Of a stretch of 64,000 nt of DNA, positions 1-8,086 are shown piece after piece. The notes beneath the pieces are model-generated. The model did no database searches, was not told the origin of the DNA, and saw only the letters and a program-made list of their open reading frames with translations. This DNA comes from Pseudomonas sp. P8_241 (GTDB lineage: Bacteria; Pseudomonadota; Gammaproteobacteria; Pseudomonadales; Pseudomonadaceae), in the NCBI RefSeq assembly GCF_034008315.1, contig NZ_CP125377.1, positions 2,492,001 to 2,556,000 on the forward strand, in the 5' to 3' direction. Position 1 is the stretch's first letter, and each line of letters starts with the position of its first letter. The position numbers and the translations under genes are program-made.

Positions 1-1
1 C

Positions 2-622
2 GTTCTCGGGATGTTGGGTTATCGACTGATCAAGTTGATGAAGCGGCAGAACCGAGTCCAGGCCGAGCTGCTCGATACCCAGGAGAAACTCATTGGGGTC
101 AATCGCAATCTCGAACGTCTGGCCCTCAATGACGCGCTCACCGGACTGGCCAATCGGCGTCAGTTCGATATCTTCATCGAGGCAGAACTGGGCCGGGCCA
201 AGCGCCAGCAGACCGGCATTGCATTGTTGATGCTCGACGTCGACCATTTCAAGGCGTTCAACGATCAATACGGACACCTGGCCGGTGACGAATGTTTGCG
301 CAAGGTCAGTGCGATCATCACCGACAATATTCAGCGTCCCGGTGATCTGGCTGCTCGCTACGGTGGCGAGGAATTTGCCGTGGTACTGCCCGGCACCGAC
401 TACGTCGGAGCCTTTCTGGTTGCGGAAAAAATCCGCCGCGCGGTACTGGAGGCAAATATTGTGCACGGGGAAAGCCCCGAAGGGCAGGTAACGGTCAGTC
501 TCGGGGTGAGTGCCTGTGAGGCGGCTTCTTCGGCCGGGCCCAAGGATTTGATCGGTGCAGCGGACAAGGCGCTTTATGTGGCCAAGACCAGCGGCCGCAA
601 CATGAGCGTCATCGCTAACTGA
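2..622 (+). CDS. Diguanylate cyclase, C-terminal part (5' end outside window)
   Basis: The frame is open from the first bases of the window, so the true start and any sensor domain lie upstream. It begins with the end of a hydrophobic segment, then a basic/coiled-coil linker (about residues 10-38 counted from the Met at base 11), then a full GGDEF domain with the active-site signature GGEEF at residues 118-122. An RPGD at 109-112, five residues before the signature, fits the RxxD product-inhibition site. By family it makes c-di-GMP from two GTP, probably at the inner membrane. The active site looks intact; the input signal cannot be read from this fragment. Confidence 0.93.
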   Translation, partial: VLGMLGYRLIKLMKRQNRVQAELLDTQEKLIGVNRNLERLALNDALTGLANRRQFDIFIEAELGRAKRQQTGIALLMLDVDHFKAFNDQYGHLAGDECLRKVSAIITDNIQRPGDLAARYGGEEFAVVLPGTDYVGAFLVAEKIRRAVLEANIVHGESPEGQVTVSLGVSACEAASSAGPKDLIGAADKALYVAKTSGRNMSVIAN

Positions 623-633
623 GCACCGGCTAC

Positions 634-1551
634 TCAACCCGACCGGTCAAGGCCCTGGACCAGTCGAGTGGCCAGGTGCGATTGCTTGAGTTGCTCCAGC
701 CACCAGCCCAGAGCGCGACCGTCATGGTCACCGCGCCAGCCGGCGTACAGAATGTTCGGTTCACGCGGGTCGGCCATTTGTTTTTCCATCAGCGTGCCGT
801 TTTGCAGCAACGAGCCCACACGGTTTTTCGGTAGCCAGCCCACACCCAGCGCGTCGCATTGGGCGAGGATTTTTGCACGCATGGTCGGCACGGCCAGTAC
901 AGGTTGGCCACCGGAGACACCATACGTGCTGCCCTCGGTGACTCGGGACGAGTCGGCCACTACGATCGCCCGGTGTTGCGCGACCATGGCCCGGGTGATC
1001 GGCTCTTTGGCCTTGGCCAACGGGTGTCTGGGCGAGACGGCGAACACCCATTGCAGTTCGCCCAGTTGCATCCAGCGCAAGGTCGGGATCGCCGGAGGCT
1101 CGTTGGTAGCGCCGATGATCAGGTCGGCGCGGCCTTCGCGCAGGGCTTCCCAGACACCCTTGAGCACTTCCTGGGTGATGCGCAGCGCAACGCCCGATTG
1201 CAGCGCATCGAATTGCCGGATCACCGGGATAAGGGTTTCGAACTCCAGCAACTCGTCGGTAACGATCCACAAGCGGCTTTCCCAACCCTTGGCCACTTGC
1301 TGCACCCGTTGAGTCAGGCGTGAGACGTCCTGCATCAGCCGCGCCGCTTCGTTGACCAGCAACTCGCCCGCCGGGGTCAGTTGCAGGCGATAGCGGCGGC
1401 GATCGAAGAGCAATGCATCGAAGCGTTCTTCCAGTTGCCGCGCAGCGTAGGACACGGTCGACGGCGCCTTGCCCAGATGCGCCGCTGCCCGCGACAGGCT
1501 GCCGGTTTCACGGATGGCCTCAAGCAACGCCAGGTCTTCAATTGACAGCAT
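634..1551 (-). CDS. LysR family transcriptional regulator
   Basis: A 305-residue LysR-type regulator if started at the ATG at 1551. The N-terminus (MLSIEDLALLEAI...) is a typical winged HTH with the pattern 'GSLSRAAAHLGKAPSTVSY', followed by the LysR substrate-binding domain from about residue 90. The frame extends upstream to 1611, but that part runs into a REP sequence and is non-LysR-like, so the inner start is preferred. It ends convergently 12 bp from the GGDEF gene and has no divergent partner (the next gene points the same way), so its target cannot be read from position. The pattern resembles the uncharacterised YhaJ/DhcR-like LysR proteins, but I would not name it. Confidence 0.9.
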   Translation of the reverse strand: MLSIEDLALLEAIRETGSLSRAAAHLGKAPSTVSYAARQLEERFDALLFDRRRYRLQLTPAGELLVNEAARLMQDVSRLTQRVQQVAKGWESRLWIVTDELLEFETLIPVIRQFDALQSGVALRITQEVLKGVWEALREGRADLIIGATNEPPAIPTLRWMQLGELQWVFAVSPRHPLAKAKEPITRAMVAQHRAIVVADSSRVTEGSTYGVSGGQPVLAVPTMRAKILAQCDALGVGWLPKNRVGSLLQNGTLMEKQMADPREPNILYAGWRGDHDGRALGWWLEQLKQSHLATRLVQGLDRSG

Positions 1552-1579
1552 GGGTCGCATCCTCGAACGGATAAGATCA

Positions 1580-1654
1580 AAAGATCGTAGCGTGTGGCAG
1601 CTCCTACGCAAGGACAGGCGTTTCCCGTAGGAGCTGCCGCAGGCTGCGATCTTT
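1580..1654. repeat. REP-type inverted repeat
   Basis: Two arms, AAGATCGTAGCG..GGCAGCTCCTACG and its near reverse complement CGTAGGAGCTGCC..GCGATCTTT, form a long hairpin. It belongs to the 'GATCGCAGCC..GGCAGCTCCTAC' REP class seen again at 14763 and 24719. The right arm touches the stop codon of the DUF2784 gene. Confidence 0.85.
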
Positions 1655-2016
1655 CAAGTCGCCCATCGCCGGACCACCCGAAGATAGACCAGCCCATTGA
1701 TCAGCAGCACCACGGCGCCCAATGCAAGCTGAATACCCGGTGTCAGCCCCGCCGGATAAATCACCGGCCAGACATAATGCTCGATGAATCCACCGCCGTA
1801 GCCGCTTTGCCCGGCCCCATGGCGCAGGTGGTTTTCCCAATCGGTGAGCGGGCAGGGCAGGTGGAAAAACTCCACCGCCATACCCCACAGCGCTGTGGGC
1901 GGATGCCACCACACCAGGTGACGCCATTTGAGCACCAACAAGCCGCCAAACAGCACAAACACAATGAACAAAAGATGAAACAGCACCAGCCCATCGGCGG
2001 CGATTCGGTACAGCAT
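1654..2016 (-). CDS. DUF2784 family membrane protein
   Basis: About 120 residues from the ATG at 2016 (an in-frame ATG at 2052 is less convenient). Three or four hydrophobic segments are visible (around LVLFHLLFIVFVLFGGLLVL, a middle one, and LALGAVVLLINGLVYL near the end), separated by a conserved-looking W-H-P-P...CPLTDWE..L stretch typical of DUF2784 proteins. No function is established for the family; a small inner-membrane protein is the only safe statement. It lies between a LysR gene and a PAS-GGDEF gene on the same strand, with 57 bp separating it from the latter, so co-transcription with the cyclase gene is possible. Confidence 0.82.
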   Translation of the reverse strand: MLYRIAADGLVLFHLLFIVFVLFGGLLVLKWRHLVWWHPPTALWGMAVEFFHLPCPLTDWENHLRHGAGQSGYGGGFIEHYVWPVIYPAGLTPGIQLALGAVVLLINGLVYLRVVRRWAT

Positions 2017-2073
2017 GGCGATCTCCCCGGCCGGGTAAATCATTCCCTCCATGGTACTCGGGCTGGCTGTTGA

Positions 2074-3009
2074 TCAATCTCGAAAATCAGCGAACTCGGC
2101 GCGCATCCGCCCGTTGTGCTTGGCCTTGTAGAGCAGATGGTCGACCTGTTCGACGAACTCCAGAGCCGTGGCATGCATTGAAACAGTGGTGGTGCCGACG
2201 CCGACGCTGATGCTCAACAGATTCGATACGTTTGAAAACGCATGGGGGATCTGCTGCTGGCGAATCAGGTGCAGGCATTTGTGCGCCACCAGTCGTGCCG
2301 ATTCTGCATCGGTTTCCGGCAGCAGCCAGACGAACTCTTCACCGCCGATTCGCGCGATGAAGTCCCGTGGCCGGTTGGCCGCCCTGGACAGGGTTTGCGC
2401 GACGCGGCGCAGGCATTCGTCACCCTTGATATGGCCGTAATGGTCGTTGTACTGCTTGAAGTAGTCGATATCCAGCACCAGCGCCGACAGTGGCGAACCG
2501 GTGCGTTGGGCGGTGTTCCACTCGCGTTCGAGCACGGTGTCGAACATGCGCCGGTTGGCGATGCCGGTCAGCCCGTCCTGGAATGAATATTCTTCGAGCT
2601 GCTTTTGCAGGCGAACCAGGTGTTCTTCGGTTTTCTTGCGCTCGCTGATGTCGAACATGAATCCGACTAGTGCCTCGACCTCGCCGTCCTTGCGCACCAC
2701 GTGCACCACATCGCGAATCCACACGTACTCGCCGCTGTCGGTCAGCGCTCGATAGTCAGCCTCGTGATCGACACCGGCGCGCGATTGCGAGACGCAGAAA
2801 TCCACAACGTAGGCACGATCATCCGGATGCATACGTTCGACCCAGTCGTTGACCGATCCCCAACTGTGCTGTTTCCAGCCGAGCAATTGCTCGATCTGTG
2901 GGCCGATGTAACTGAACGTCATGGTTTTCCAGTCGATGCGCCAGGGAATGGCGTTGGTCGACTCAAGCAGGGTTTTGTAAACATCGCTGTCGGTTTCGAC
3001 TGAACTCAT
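2074..3009 (-). CDS. PAS-GGDEF diguanylate cyclase
   Basis: 311 residues from the ATG at 3009, which has a GAGGCAG Shine-Dalgarno-like stretch before it; a longer frame to 3111 lacks such support. Residues about 10-122 form a PAS/PAC fold (WRIDW...PQIEQLLGW...HPDDRAYV...YRALTDSGEYVWIRD...). The GGDEF domain follows, with GGEEF at 222-226 and an RxxD inhibitory site (RPRD, 213-216). No membrane segment or signal peptide is seen, so it is probably cytosolic and senses an internal signal through PAS. It should produce c-di-GMP. It is the second cyclase within 3 kb; the two are not adjacent enough to be an operon. Confidence 0.93.
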   Translation of the reverse strand: MSSVETDSDVYKTLLESTNAIPWRIDWKTMTFSYIGPQIEQLLGWKQHSWGSVNDWVERMHPDDRAYVVDFCVSQSRAGVDHEADYRALTDSGEYVWIRDVVHVVRKDGEVEALVGFMFDISERKKTEEHLVRLQKQLEEYSFQDGLTGIANRRMFDTVLEREWNTAQRTGSPLSALVLDIDYFKQYNDHYGHIKGDECLRRVAQTLSRAANRPRDFIARIGGEEFVWLLPETDAESARLVAHKCLHLIRQQQIPHAFSNVSNLLSISVGVGTTTVSMHATALEFVEQVDHLLYKAKHNGRMRAEFADFRD

Positions 3010-3177
3010 AAAGGGGCTGCCTCGATGAAAGTGCAGCGCCATCATGTTGCTACTATTGTGGCGAAGCAAGCGGGCAGCCGATGAATGGCAGGGGTTCGTG
3101 ACAGTGAGCAAGATTGTTCAAGCCAACGGGCGCGAGGGCTGGCACAGTTTCGGGTCTCTCCCTGTCTGTAGAACGTC

Positions 3178-3876
3178 ATGTCCAACTCACTCATGCCCCG
3201 TAGTGCCTTTCTGCGCGGCGCCGCAGCCATCATGCCGCTGTCCCTGGCCACCGCGCCCTGGGGCTTGCTGGCGGGCTCCATGGCCATCGAGGCCAATCTC
3301 ACGCCCCTGCAAGGTCAGGGCCTGTCGAGCATCGTGTTTGCCGGTGCCGCGCAACTGGTTGCCATCGGCATGCTCAAGGGCGGTGCCGGGATTTTTTCGA
3401 TTTTGCTGACCACGTTGCTGCTGACGTCACAGCACTTGCTTTACGGCATGAGCCTGCGCTCGGTGATCTCACCGTTGCCGGGGCGCTGGCGAGTGGGGTT
3501 GGGATTCTTGCTTACGGATGAGCTGTTCGCCCTGACCAGCCAGCACGACAAGCAGCAGTTCAACCGCTGGTACGCCCTGGGTGTCGGCCTGACGTTTTAC
3601 ATCGCCTGGAACGTCTTCACCCTGGCCGGGATTGTGTTGGGCAGCAGCATCCCGGGCCTGGAGCATCTGGGGCTGGATTTCTCCATCGCCGCGACGTTTA
3701 TCGCCCTGATCACCCCGGTGGTGCGCAATGTGCCGACCGTAGTGTGCGTGGCGGTTTCGCTGTTTTGCTCAGTGTTGTTCAGTTACTGGCAGTGGGGTTC
3801 GGCCCTGGTGCTGTCGGGGTTGGCGGGGATGACCGCCGGGTTTGTCTGCAACAAATTCTACGGTGGACGCACATGA
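3178..3876 (+). CDS. azlC: AzlC family branched-chain amino acid exporter subunit
   Basis: 232 residues, strongly hydrophobic, with the AzlC pattern near the N-terminus (R.AF..GAAAIMPLSLATAPWGLLAGSMA) and GQGLSSIVFAGAAQLVAIGML. Family members form a two-subunit exporter with the small AzlD protein that follows, exporting branched-chain or related amino acids. The stop codon overlaps the azlD start (ATGA), which argues for translational coupling. No obvious regulator is adjacent. The substrate is inferred from the family only; some AzlCD pairs export other amino acids. Confidence 0.93.
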   Translation: MSNSLMPRSAFLRGAAAIMPLSLATAPWGLLAGSMAIEANLTPLQGQGLSSIVFAGAAQLVAIGMLKGGAGIFSILLTTLLLTSQHLLYGMSLRSVISPLPGRWRVGLGFLLTDELFALTSQHDKQQFNRWYALGVGLTFYIAWNVFTLAGIVLGSSIPGLEHLGLDFSIAATFIALITPVVRNVPTVVCVAVSLFCSVLFSYWQWGSALVLSGLAGMTAGFVCNKFYGGRT

Positions 3877-4187
3877 TGGTCTGGGCAGTGATTATCGGAA
3901 TGGGCCTGTTGGTGTTCCTCAACCGCTATGTGTTTCTCGAACCGAGATTGCCGGTTCGCCTGAGCAGCAATGCCCGACAGTTTCTCGGGTTTGCAGTGCC
4001 GGGGATGCTGACCGCGATCTGCGGGCCGATTGTGTTCATGCCGGAAAAACAGCTGAATTTGCAGTGGGACAATCCGTACCTGATCAGTTCGCTGGTGGCC
4101 ATCGGCCTGGTGCTGTACACCCGCAACACGTTGCTGAGCATGCTGTTGAGCATGGCATTCTTCTTTTTTCTGCGCTGGTGGCTCTGA
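3873..4187 (+). CDS. azlD: AzlD family branched-chain amino acid exporter subunit
   Basis: 104 residues starting MMVWAVIIGMGLLVFLNRY, with three to four membrane segments and the AzlD-like 'LP..LS..ARQFLGFAVPGMLTAI' region. The start ATG at 3873 overlaps the azlC stop; an earlier in-frame start within azlC is a shadow. It is the small partner of AzlC and is needed for export in characterised pairs. The end is followed by 66 bp and then a small acidic protein with its own ribosome-binding site. Confidence 0.9.
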   Translation: MMVWAVIIGMGLLVFLNRYVFLEPRLPVRLSSNARQFLGFAVPGMLTAICGPIVFMPEKQLNLQWDNPYLISSLVAIGLVLYTRNTLLSMLLSMAFFFFLRWWL

Positions 4188-4253
4188 GTCGGCTGCGTAA
4201 AAGTGTTCTACGCTTGCAATTGATAACCGATCCCTTCAGGAAGAGAGGTGAAC

Positions 4254-4400
4254 ATGGCCAATGAACCCAAACGTCCTGACCCGGAAGAAGACGTGGACGA
4301 ACCCACGGAAAAAGAGATTGAGCAACAGAAGCGCTCGGTACCGGACTGGAAGCATCCTGACGATGGAACGGAACTGTCAGAGCCAGACCGCAAGTTTTGA
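4254..4400 (+). CDS. Small acidic hypothetical protein (48 aa)
   Basis: A 48-residue, highly charged protein (starts MANEPKRPDPEEDVDEP, ends SEPDRKF) with no hydrophobic segment. The start is supported by a strong AAGAGAGGTG ribosome-binding site just upstream, and a clean Rho-independent terminator follows 9 bp after the stop. I recognise it only as resembling small conserved Pseudomonas proteins of unknown function; it is probably intrinsically disordered. Gene reality rests on the RBS, codon pattern and terminator. Confidence 0.7.
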   Translation: MANEPKRPDPEEDVDEPTEKEIEQQKRSVPDWKHPDDGTELSEPDRKF

Positions 4401-4409
4401 TCGGCCTAT

Positions 4410-4444
4410 ACGACAAAGCCCCGCCATGAGCGGGGCTTTGTCGT
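4410..4444. terminator. Bidirectional Rho-independent terminator
   Basis: A perfect 15-bp inverted repeat (ACGACAAAGCCCCGC ... GCGGGGCTTTGTCGT) with a 5-base loop. It follows the small acidic gene and sits at the 3' end of the minus-strand hypothetical gene, so it can serve both. Confidence 0.93.
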
Positions 4445-4446
4445 GA

Positions 4447-4737
4447 TCACCCTTGTTCCAGGATCTCTGGAAAATCGGGGTGGGCGGCGCGATGTCCTAA
4501 TGTCCTGTCGATCCAGGCGTTCAGCTCGTTGACCATTACCGGCGGTTTGCCGGGATAATGTTCGAGAGTTGAACTCAGGGTTTGATGGATATCGGGAACA
4601 GATCGAAGGTTACGGGTGTGTATGTATTGCTTGATAAAGCAGTCGAGTTGGTAGTGCTCCGTCTTTGTAAGATGAACGCACGCCAGACCCACGACTTGAT
4701 CGTTTGTATAGTCGTCGCGCAATTTGGATCTCTGCAA
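4447..4737 (-). CDS. Hypothetical protein (96 aa), possibly a gene remnant
   Basis: An open frame of 96 residues with a TTG start and no convincing ribosome-binding site; extending upstream reaches a stop within eight codons. The protein is soluble with no motif I recognise (...YIHTRNLRSVPDIHQTL...NELNAWIDRTLGHRAAHPDFPEILEQG). Base composition is lower in GC than its neighbours, and the region upstream is AT-rich. It ends exactly at the bidirectional terminator, which supports it being, or having been, transcribed. It may be the C-terminal remnant of a larger gene. Low confidence. Confidence 0.35.
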   Translation of the reverse strand: MQRSKLRDDYTNDQVVGLACVHLTKTEHYQLDCFIKQYIHTRNLRSVPDIHQTLSSTLEHYPGKPPVMVNELNAWIDRTLGHRAAHPDFPEILEQG

Positions 4738-4984
4738 GGCTTGGTGTATGGGATTTCCTTAGTTGCTGACTCTTTGGTCAGCTAATGCTATTGCTGGAAA
4801 TTCGGCGCGAATGCTAGCCGCAGTAGGTGGGAATGTATCTATTTTGACTGCAGAGTCTGACAAGCGGTACGTATGTACCAAACCTTATTGTTACTTCAAG
4901 GAAACGCTTTTTTTCACGTTATAGAGCCGTTGCTTGTTTATAGAGTTGTTATTAATGATTGCCTTACTGTCGTTATTGATAAGT
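4738..4984. other. AT-rich intergenic stretch without a gene
   Basis: About 250 bp markedly richer in A+T than the surrounding sequence (for example TTATTGTTACTTCAAGG and TTGTTATTAATGATTG). No coding frame, hairpin or recognisable mobile-element end is visible. Together with the preceding weak ORF it may be a small acquired or decayed segment. Confidence 0.5.
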
Positions 4985-5665
4985 TCATGGAACTTCATTG
5001 ATTAGAGCAGCGCTTTGGTTCCTGACATTGCCGACGGCCCTGTCGACCTTGTACCACTCAAATACGTCACTGACCTCACCTTGCATCAGCGCCATTTCCT
5101 CGGCTCGCTCCTTGGGTGTGGCCGGGTCCAGCCATTCCCGCGCCAGTTCGGAGGAAAACACCACAGGGCGACGGTCATGCACATCCAGCAGGCCGCCAGC
5201 ACTGTCGGCGGTGATGATCACGAAGCCGTCGTGCTCCCTTGGCGGCGCGCCGCCGATGGGGAACTGGCCAATGGCCGCACAGTAAATGGGGGCCCGGTCA
5301 CGCCGACGAATCAGCCAGGGTTGCTTTGTCGAATCGCCGGCATCGACCCATTCGAACCAGTTATCGATCGGACAGATCGCGCGGTGGGGCCATATGGAAC
5401 GAAAGTACGGTCCGTGGGCGACTTTCTCGACCCGCGCATTGATCGGCGTTGTGCGATCAGTCGACCAGGACGGTCGCCAGCCCCAACGTACCGCATCGGC
5501 ATGCAAGCGCCCATTTTCCTCATGCAGCAGGGCAAGCTGTGTGGTGGGTGCGGCGTTGTAGCGTGCCAAGGGGGCGGCGCCGACATGATTGATCAACGCA
5601 TCGGGGAGACTCAGCACTGCCACGAAGTCGTGGATCCCGCGGTATTGCGACAATCGTCCGCACAT
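4985..5665 (-). CDS. yedK: SRAP domain DNA-protein crosslink protein (YedK/HMCES family)
   Basis: 226 residues beginning MCGRLSQY, so Cys2 becomes the N-terminal catalytic residue after Met removal. The other family residues are visible: Asn37 in RYNAAP, Glu105 in WFEW, and His163 in DVHDRRPVVF. In the family, Cys2 forms a stable thiazolidine crosslink to abasic sites in single-stranded DNA, protecting them. Length is normal. It stands alone between an AT-rich gap and a divergently transcribed deacetylase. No LexA box was seen upstream. Confidence 0.93.
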   Translation of the reverse strand: MCGRLSQYRGIHDFVAVLSLPDALINHVGAAPLARYNAAPTTQLALLHEENGRLHADAVRWGWRPSWSTDRTTPINARVEKVAHGPYFRSIWPHRAICPIDNWFEWVDAGDSTKQPWLIRRRDRAPIYCAAIGQFPIGGAPPREHDGFVIITADSAGGLLDVHDRRPVVFSSELAREWLDPATPKERAEEMALMQGEVSDVFEWYKVDRAVGNVRNQSAALINEVP

Positions 5666-5802
5666 GGCCTGACTCTCTGGTAAAGCGGTGTTTTGAGTTT
5701 AGATGCAGACAACGAAACGGGCCTGGCAGTGTTGGAACCAAACGCTGTGTACCCTATCCAACTTCGGCCCACCGCCCGGTGCGGGCCGGCTCAAGGCAAA
5801 AA

Positions 5803-6702
5803 ATGAAACAGCTATCCAGATTTTTAGCGCTGTGCGCCATGGCTGTCGGTCTGCTGGGGTGTATTGCGGCGCCGATTGAAATGACGCCGCAAACCGAACA
5901 GCGCCTGCGAGCGCAACCGCCGATCCGCTTTTTGCTGACCTTCGATGACGGTCCCAGCGCTTCGAGCTGGTGGAACCCGACCGTGACCGTGCTGGAGAGC
6001 CTTGCGCGCAATCCGCTGCAACCGGACATCAAGGCGGTGTTCTTCGTGCAGACCCGCGCCCCACGAGCCGGTGGAAGCGACCTGGGCCGCGAGATCATGC
6101 GCCGCGAGCATGCGCAGGGGCACGTTCTGGGATTCCATACCGCCACGCCCTCGCACACCAATCATCGCTCTCTCGATCCATCAGAACTGGAGCAGGCCCT
6201 CACCGACGGCAGCGCCGACATCGCCGCCATTACCGGCGTGCCCACGGTGTTGTTGCGCCCGCCGTTCTGGAACTACGACAAGCGCACCTTCGCGGCTTAT
6301 CAGCAACATGGTCTGCACGTGCTGCTGACGGATTTGAGCGCCAACGACGGCAAGATCTGGGGCTTCAATGCCAGCCCCCGGCGTCGTTCGCACATGCTGC
6401 GTTCGATGTCTGAAGTGCGCGAGCGCATTGCCCGTGGCGAGCTGCCGGTGGTCGACGGGGTGATTCCAGTGGTGGTGACGTTCCATGACCTCAACCGCTA
6501 CACGGCCCGGCATACCCGCGAGTATCTGCAGATTCTCGTCGACAGTGCCCAGGCCAGCGGTGTGACAATCGCCGACAAGCCGTTTTACGACGATCAGGAC
6601 GCAGTATTGCGGGCAGCCTTGGCGCGAACTGTGCGCGACGGTTCACAACCCGTTGAGTTGCCAGGGTTCTGGAACTGGATCTGGGGGGGTAATTCCCACT
6701 GA
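5803..6702 (+). CDS. Polysaccharide deacetylase family lipoprotein
   Basis: 299 residues from the ATG at 5803; a frame start at 5779 is less likely because the signal peptide begins at MKQLSRFLALCAM. A lipobox LLGC puts the lipidated Cys at residue 20. Carbohydrate-esterase-4 motifs are present: TFDDGP at 46-51 (catalytic base and metal Asp), an H-x5-H pair at 112/118 in place of the usual H-x3-H, and RPPFW at 152-156. It probably removes N- or O-acetyl groups from a cell-surface glycan as a lipoprotein. The wider histidine spacing is unusual and could affect metal binding. Confidence 0.88.
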   Translation: MKQLSRFLALCAMAVGLLGCIAAPIEMTPQTEQRLRAQPPIRFLLTFDDGPSASSWWNPTVTVLESLARNPLQPDIKAVFFVQTRAPRAGGSDLGREIMRREHAQGHVLGFHTATPSHTNHRSLDPSELEQALTDGSADIAAITGVPTVLLRPPFWNYDKRTFAAYQQHGLHVLLTDLSANDGKIWGFNASPRRRSHMLRSMSEVRERIARGELPVVDGVIPVVVTFHDLNRYTARHTREYLQILVDSAQASGVTIADKPFYDDQDAVLRAALARTVRDGSQPVELPGFWNWIWGGNSH

Positions 6703-6818
6703 AATGTCCGAGGTGCCAGCGAAATAGCAAAATTGACGGCAATTTACTGGCGCAAAATCAGCAATGTGTATCTATCTGAAACGGATCCAATCCGATCACC
6801 TATCGCCGAGGACCGGCC

Positions 6819-7046
6819 ATGGTTCCTATTTCAGTTCTTTGCAGCATTGTTGAGTCCGGTTTCGAGCCACTGTCGTGCGAATGCACCGAGAGCCTCGGAT
6901 TGCTGCGCATTGAAATCCATGAACCTGTCACCGGGCGAGTGGAACTGTTGATCAGTGGCGTATCGACGGCGAATCTGGACAGCGTGCGGGCCATCGGCGA
7001 ATTGCGTACCGAGATAAAGGCCGGGCGTCGGGCGTTTGCCGGTTGA
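6819..7046 (+). CDS. DUF1652 domain protein
   Basis: 75 residues with the layout of DUF1652 proteins common in Pseudomonas: an N-terminal 'SxxSIVESxFEPLxCECT' pattern, a central short beta-rich part 'LRIEIHEPVTGRVELLISGVSTA' read in two pieces, and a C-terminal 'LDSVRAIGELRTEIK' helix. Function unknown. Cytosolic by sequence. It ends 25 bp from the convergent catR stop. Genomes of this genus carry several copies, often beside metabolic or regulatory genes. Confidence 0.8.
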   Translation: MVPISVLCSIVESGFEPLSCECTESLGLLRIEIHEPVTGRVELLISGVSTANLDSVRAIGELRTEIKAGRRAFAG

Positions 7047-7071
7047 TCGCTTGCTACAGGTCTTGAATGTT

Positions 7072-7959
7072 TCAGTTTGCGGGCGCCAACAATTCATCAA
7101 TCATCCGCAAGCAATGGTTCAACCCCGGGGAGACATCGCCCACCCGTCGACTCAGAATGATCGGTGACGTTGCGTTGTCTTCCAGCAGCGGGGTGAAACC
7201 AATGTCGTCGCGGTGCAGCAACTGCACCGATGCCGGCACCAGTGTGACTCCGATTCCCGCCCCGACCAGCCCAATCGCTGTTTGCAGTTCGTTGGTCCAT
7301 TGCGCCACGTGGATGCTCACGCCATAGGTCTCGAACAGGGCTATCACATGGTCGGCGTAGCTCGGTCGCGGATTACCGGGGTACAACACGAAGGGTTCCT
7401 TCGCCAGTTCCCGCAGGCTGATGGGGCCTGCGAGCAGCGGGTGACCGGCGGGCAGGGCGGCGACCAGACGGTCTTCGGTCAATACGGTCTGGACGATGGC
7501 CGGATCATCAATGCGGATGCGGCCGAAACCTACATCGATCCGCCCGGCCTTGAGCGCCTGAACCTGCTGCAGGGTGGTCATTTCCGACAGCCCCAACTCC
7601 AGCTCCAGCGGCTCGCCGCTGCGCAAGCGTCGAATCAGTTCCGGTAATACCCCATACAGTGTCGAGGGCGCGAATCCGATGCCCAGCCAGGTTTTTTCCC
7701 CCTGGCCGATGCGGCGTGTGTTGTCGCAGACCTTGTTGAGCTGATCGAGCAGGGCGGTGGAGTGTTCATGGAAAAACCGCCCGGCATCGGTCAGCTTCAG
7801 CGGGCGTCCGCGCTCCAGCAACATCACCCCCAGCTCGTCTTCCAGTTGCTGAATCTGCCGGCTCAACGGTGGTTGGGCGATGTGCAGCAGTTCGGCGGCC
7901 CGGGTGAAGTTGAGGGTTTGAGCCAATACCTGGAAATAACGCAGGTGCCGCAGTTCCAT
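7072..7959 (-). CDS. catR: LysR activator of catechol genes, CatR
   Basis: 295 residues with the LysR HTH at the N-terminus (MELRHLRYFQVLAQTLNFTRAAELLHIAQPP.. in overlapping parts) and the CatM/BenM/CatR-type effector domain (GIGFAPSTLYGVLPELIRRLR, LEDR LVAALPAGHPL). It is divergent from catB with 127 bp between the starts. In characterised strains CatR binds cis,cis-muconate and activates catBC(A). Identity is supported by both sequence type and position. An alternative would be another aromatic-ring LysR, but the location makes CatR by far the best call. Confidence 0.94.
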   Translation of the reverse strand: MELRHLRYFQVLAQTLNFTRAAELLHIAQPPLSRQIQQLEDELGVMLLERGRPLKLTDAGRFFHEHSTALLDQLNKVCDNTRRIGQGEKTWLGIGFAPSTLYGVLPELIRRLRSGEPLELELGLSEMTTLQQVQALKAGRIDVGFGRIRIDDPAIVQTVLTEDRLVAALPAGHPLLAGPISLRELAKEPFVLYPGNPRPSYADHVIALFETYGVSIHVAQWTNELQTAIGLVGAGIGVTLVPASVQLLHRDDIGFTPLLEDNATSPIILSRRVGDVSPGLNHCLRMIDELLAPAN

Positions 7960-7985
7960 GGAGCCTCCAGACGCAAATGGATTGC

Positions 7986-8000
7986 ATACCTTTAAGGTAT
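7986..8000. promoter_or_regulatory. Candidate CatR recognition site (T-N11-A palindrome)
   Basis: ATACCT-TTA-AGGTAT, a 6+3+6 inverted repeat containing the LysR T-N11-A signature (T7987, A7999). It lies 26 bp upstream of the catR start and about 87 bp upstream of catB, where the recognition site of a divergent LysR promoter is expected. Binding is inferred, not shown. Confidence 0.6.
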
Positions 8001-8086
8001 CAAGTCAGACCAATTCTATATTGGCGTCACGAAAAAAGCCGTACCAGAATCGATTCCAGAACTTTAAGAACCTGACGGGTATCGAC

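Noticed and set aside
5779..6702. Deacetylase at 5803 as part of a poly-N-acetylglucosamine (pga) system
   Set aside because: No PgaA, PgaC or PgaD genes are nearby and the lipoprotein is much shorter than PgaB.
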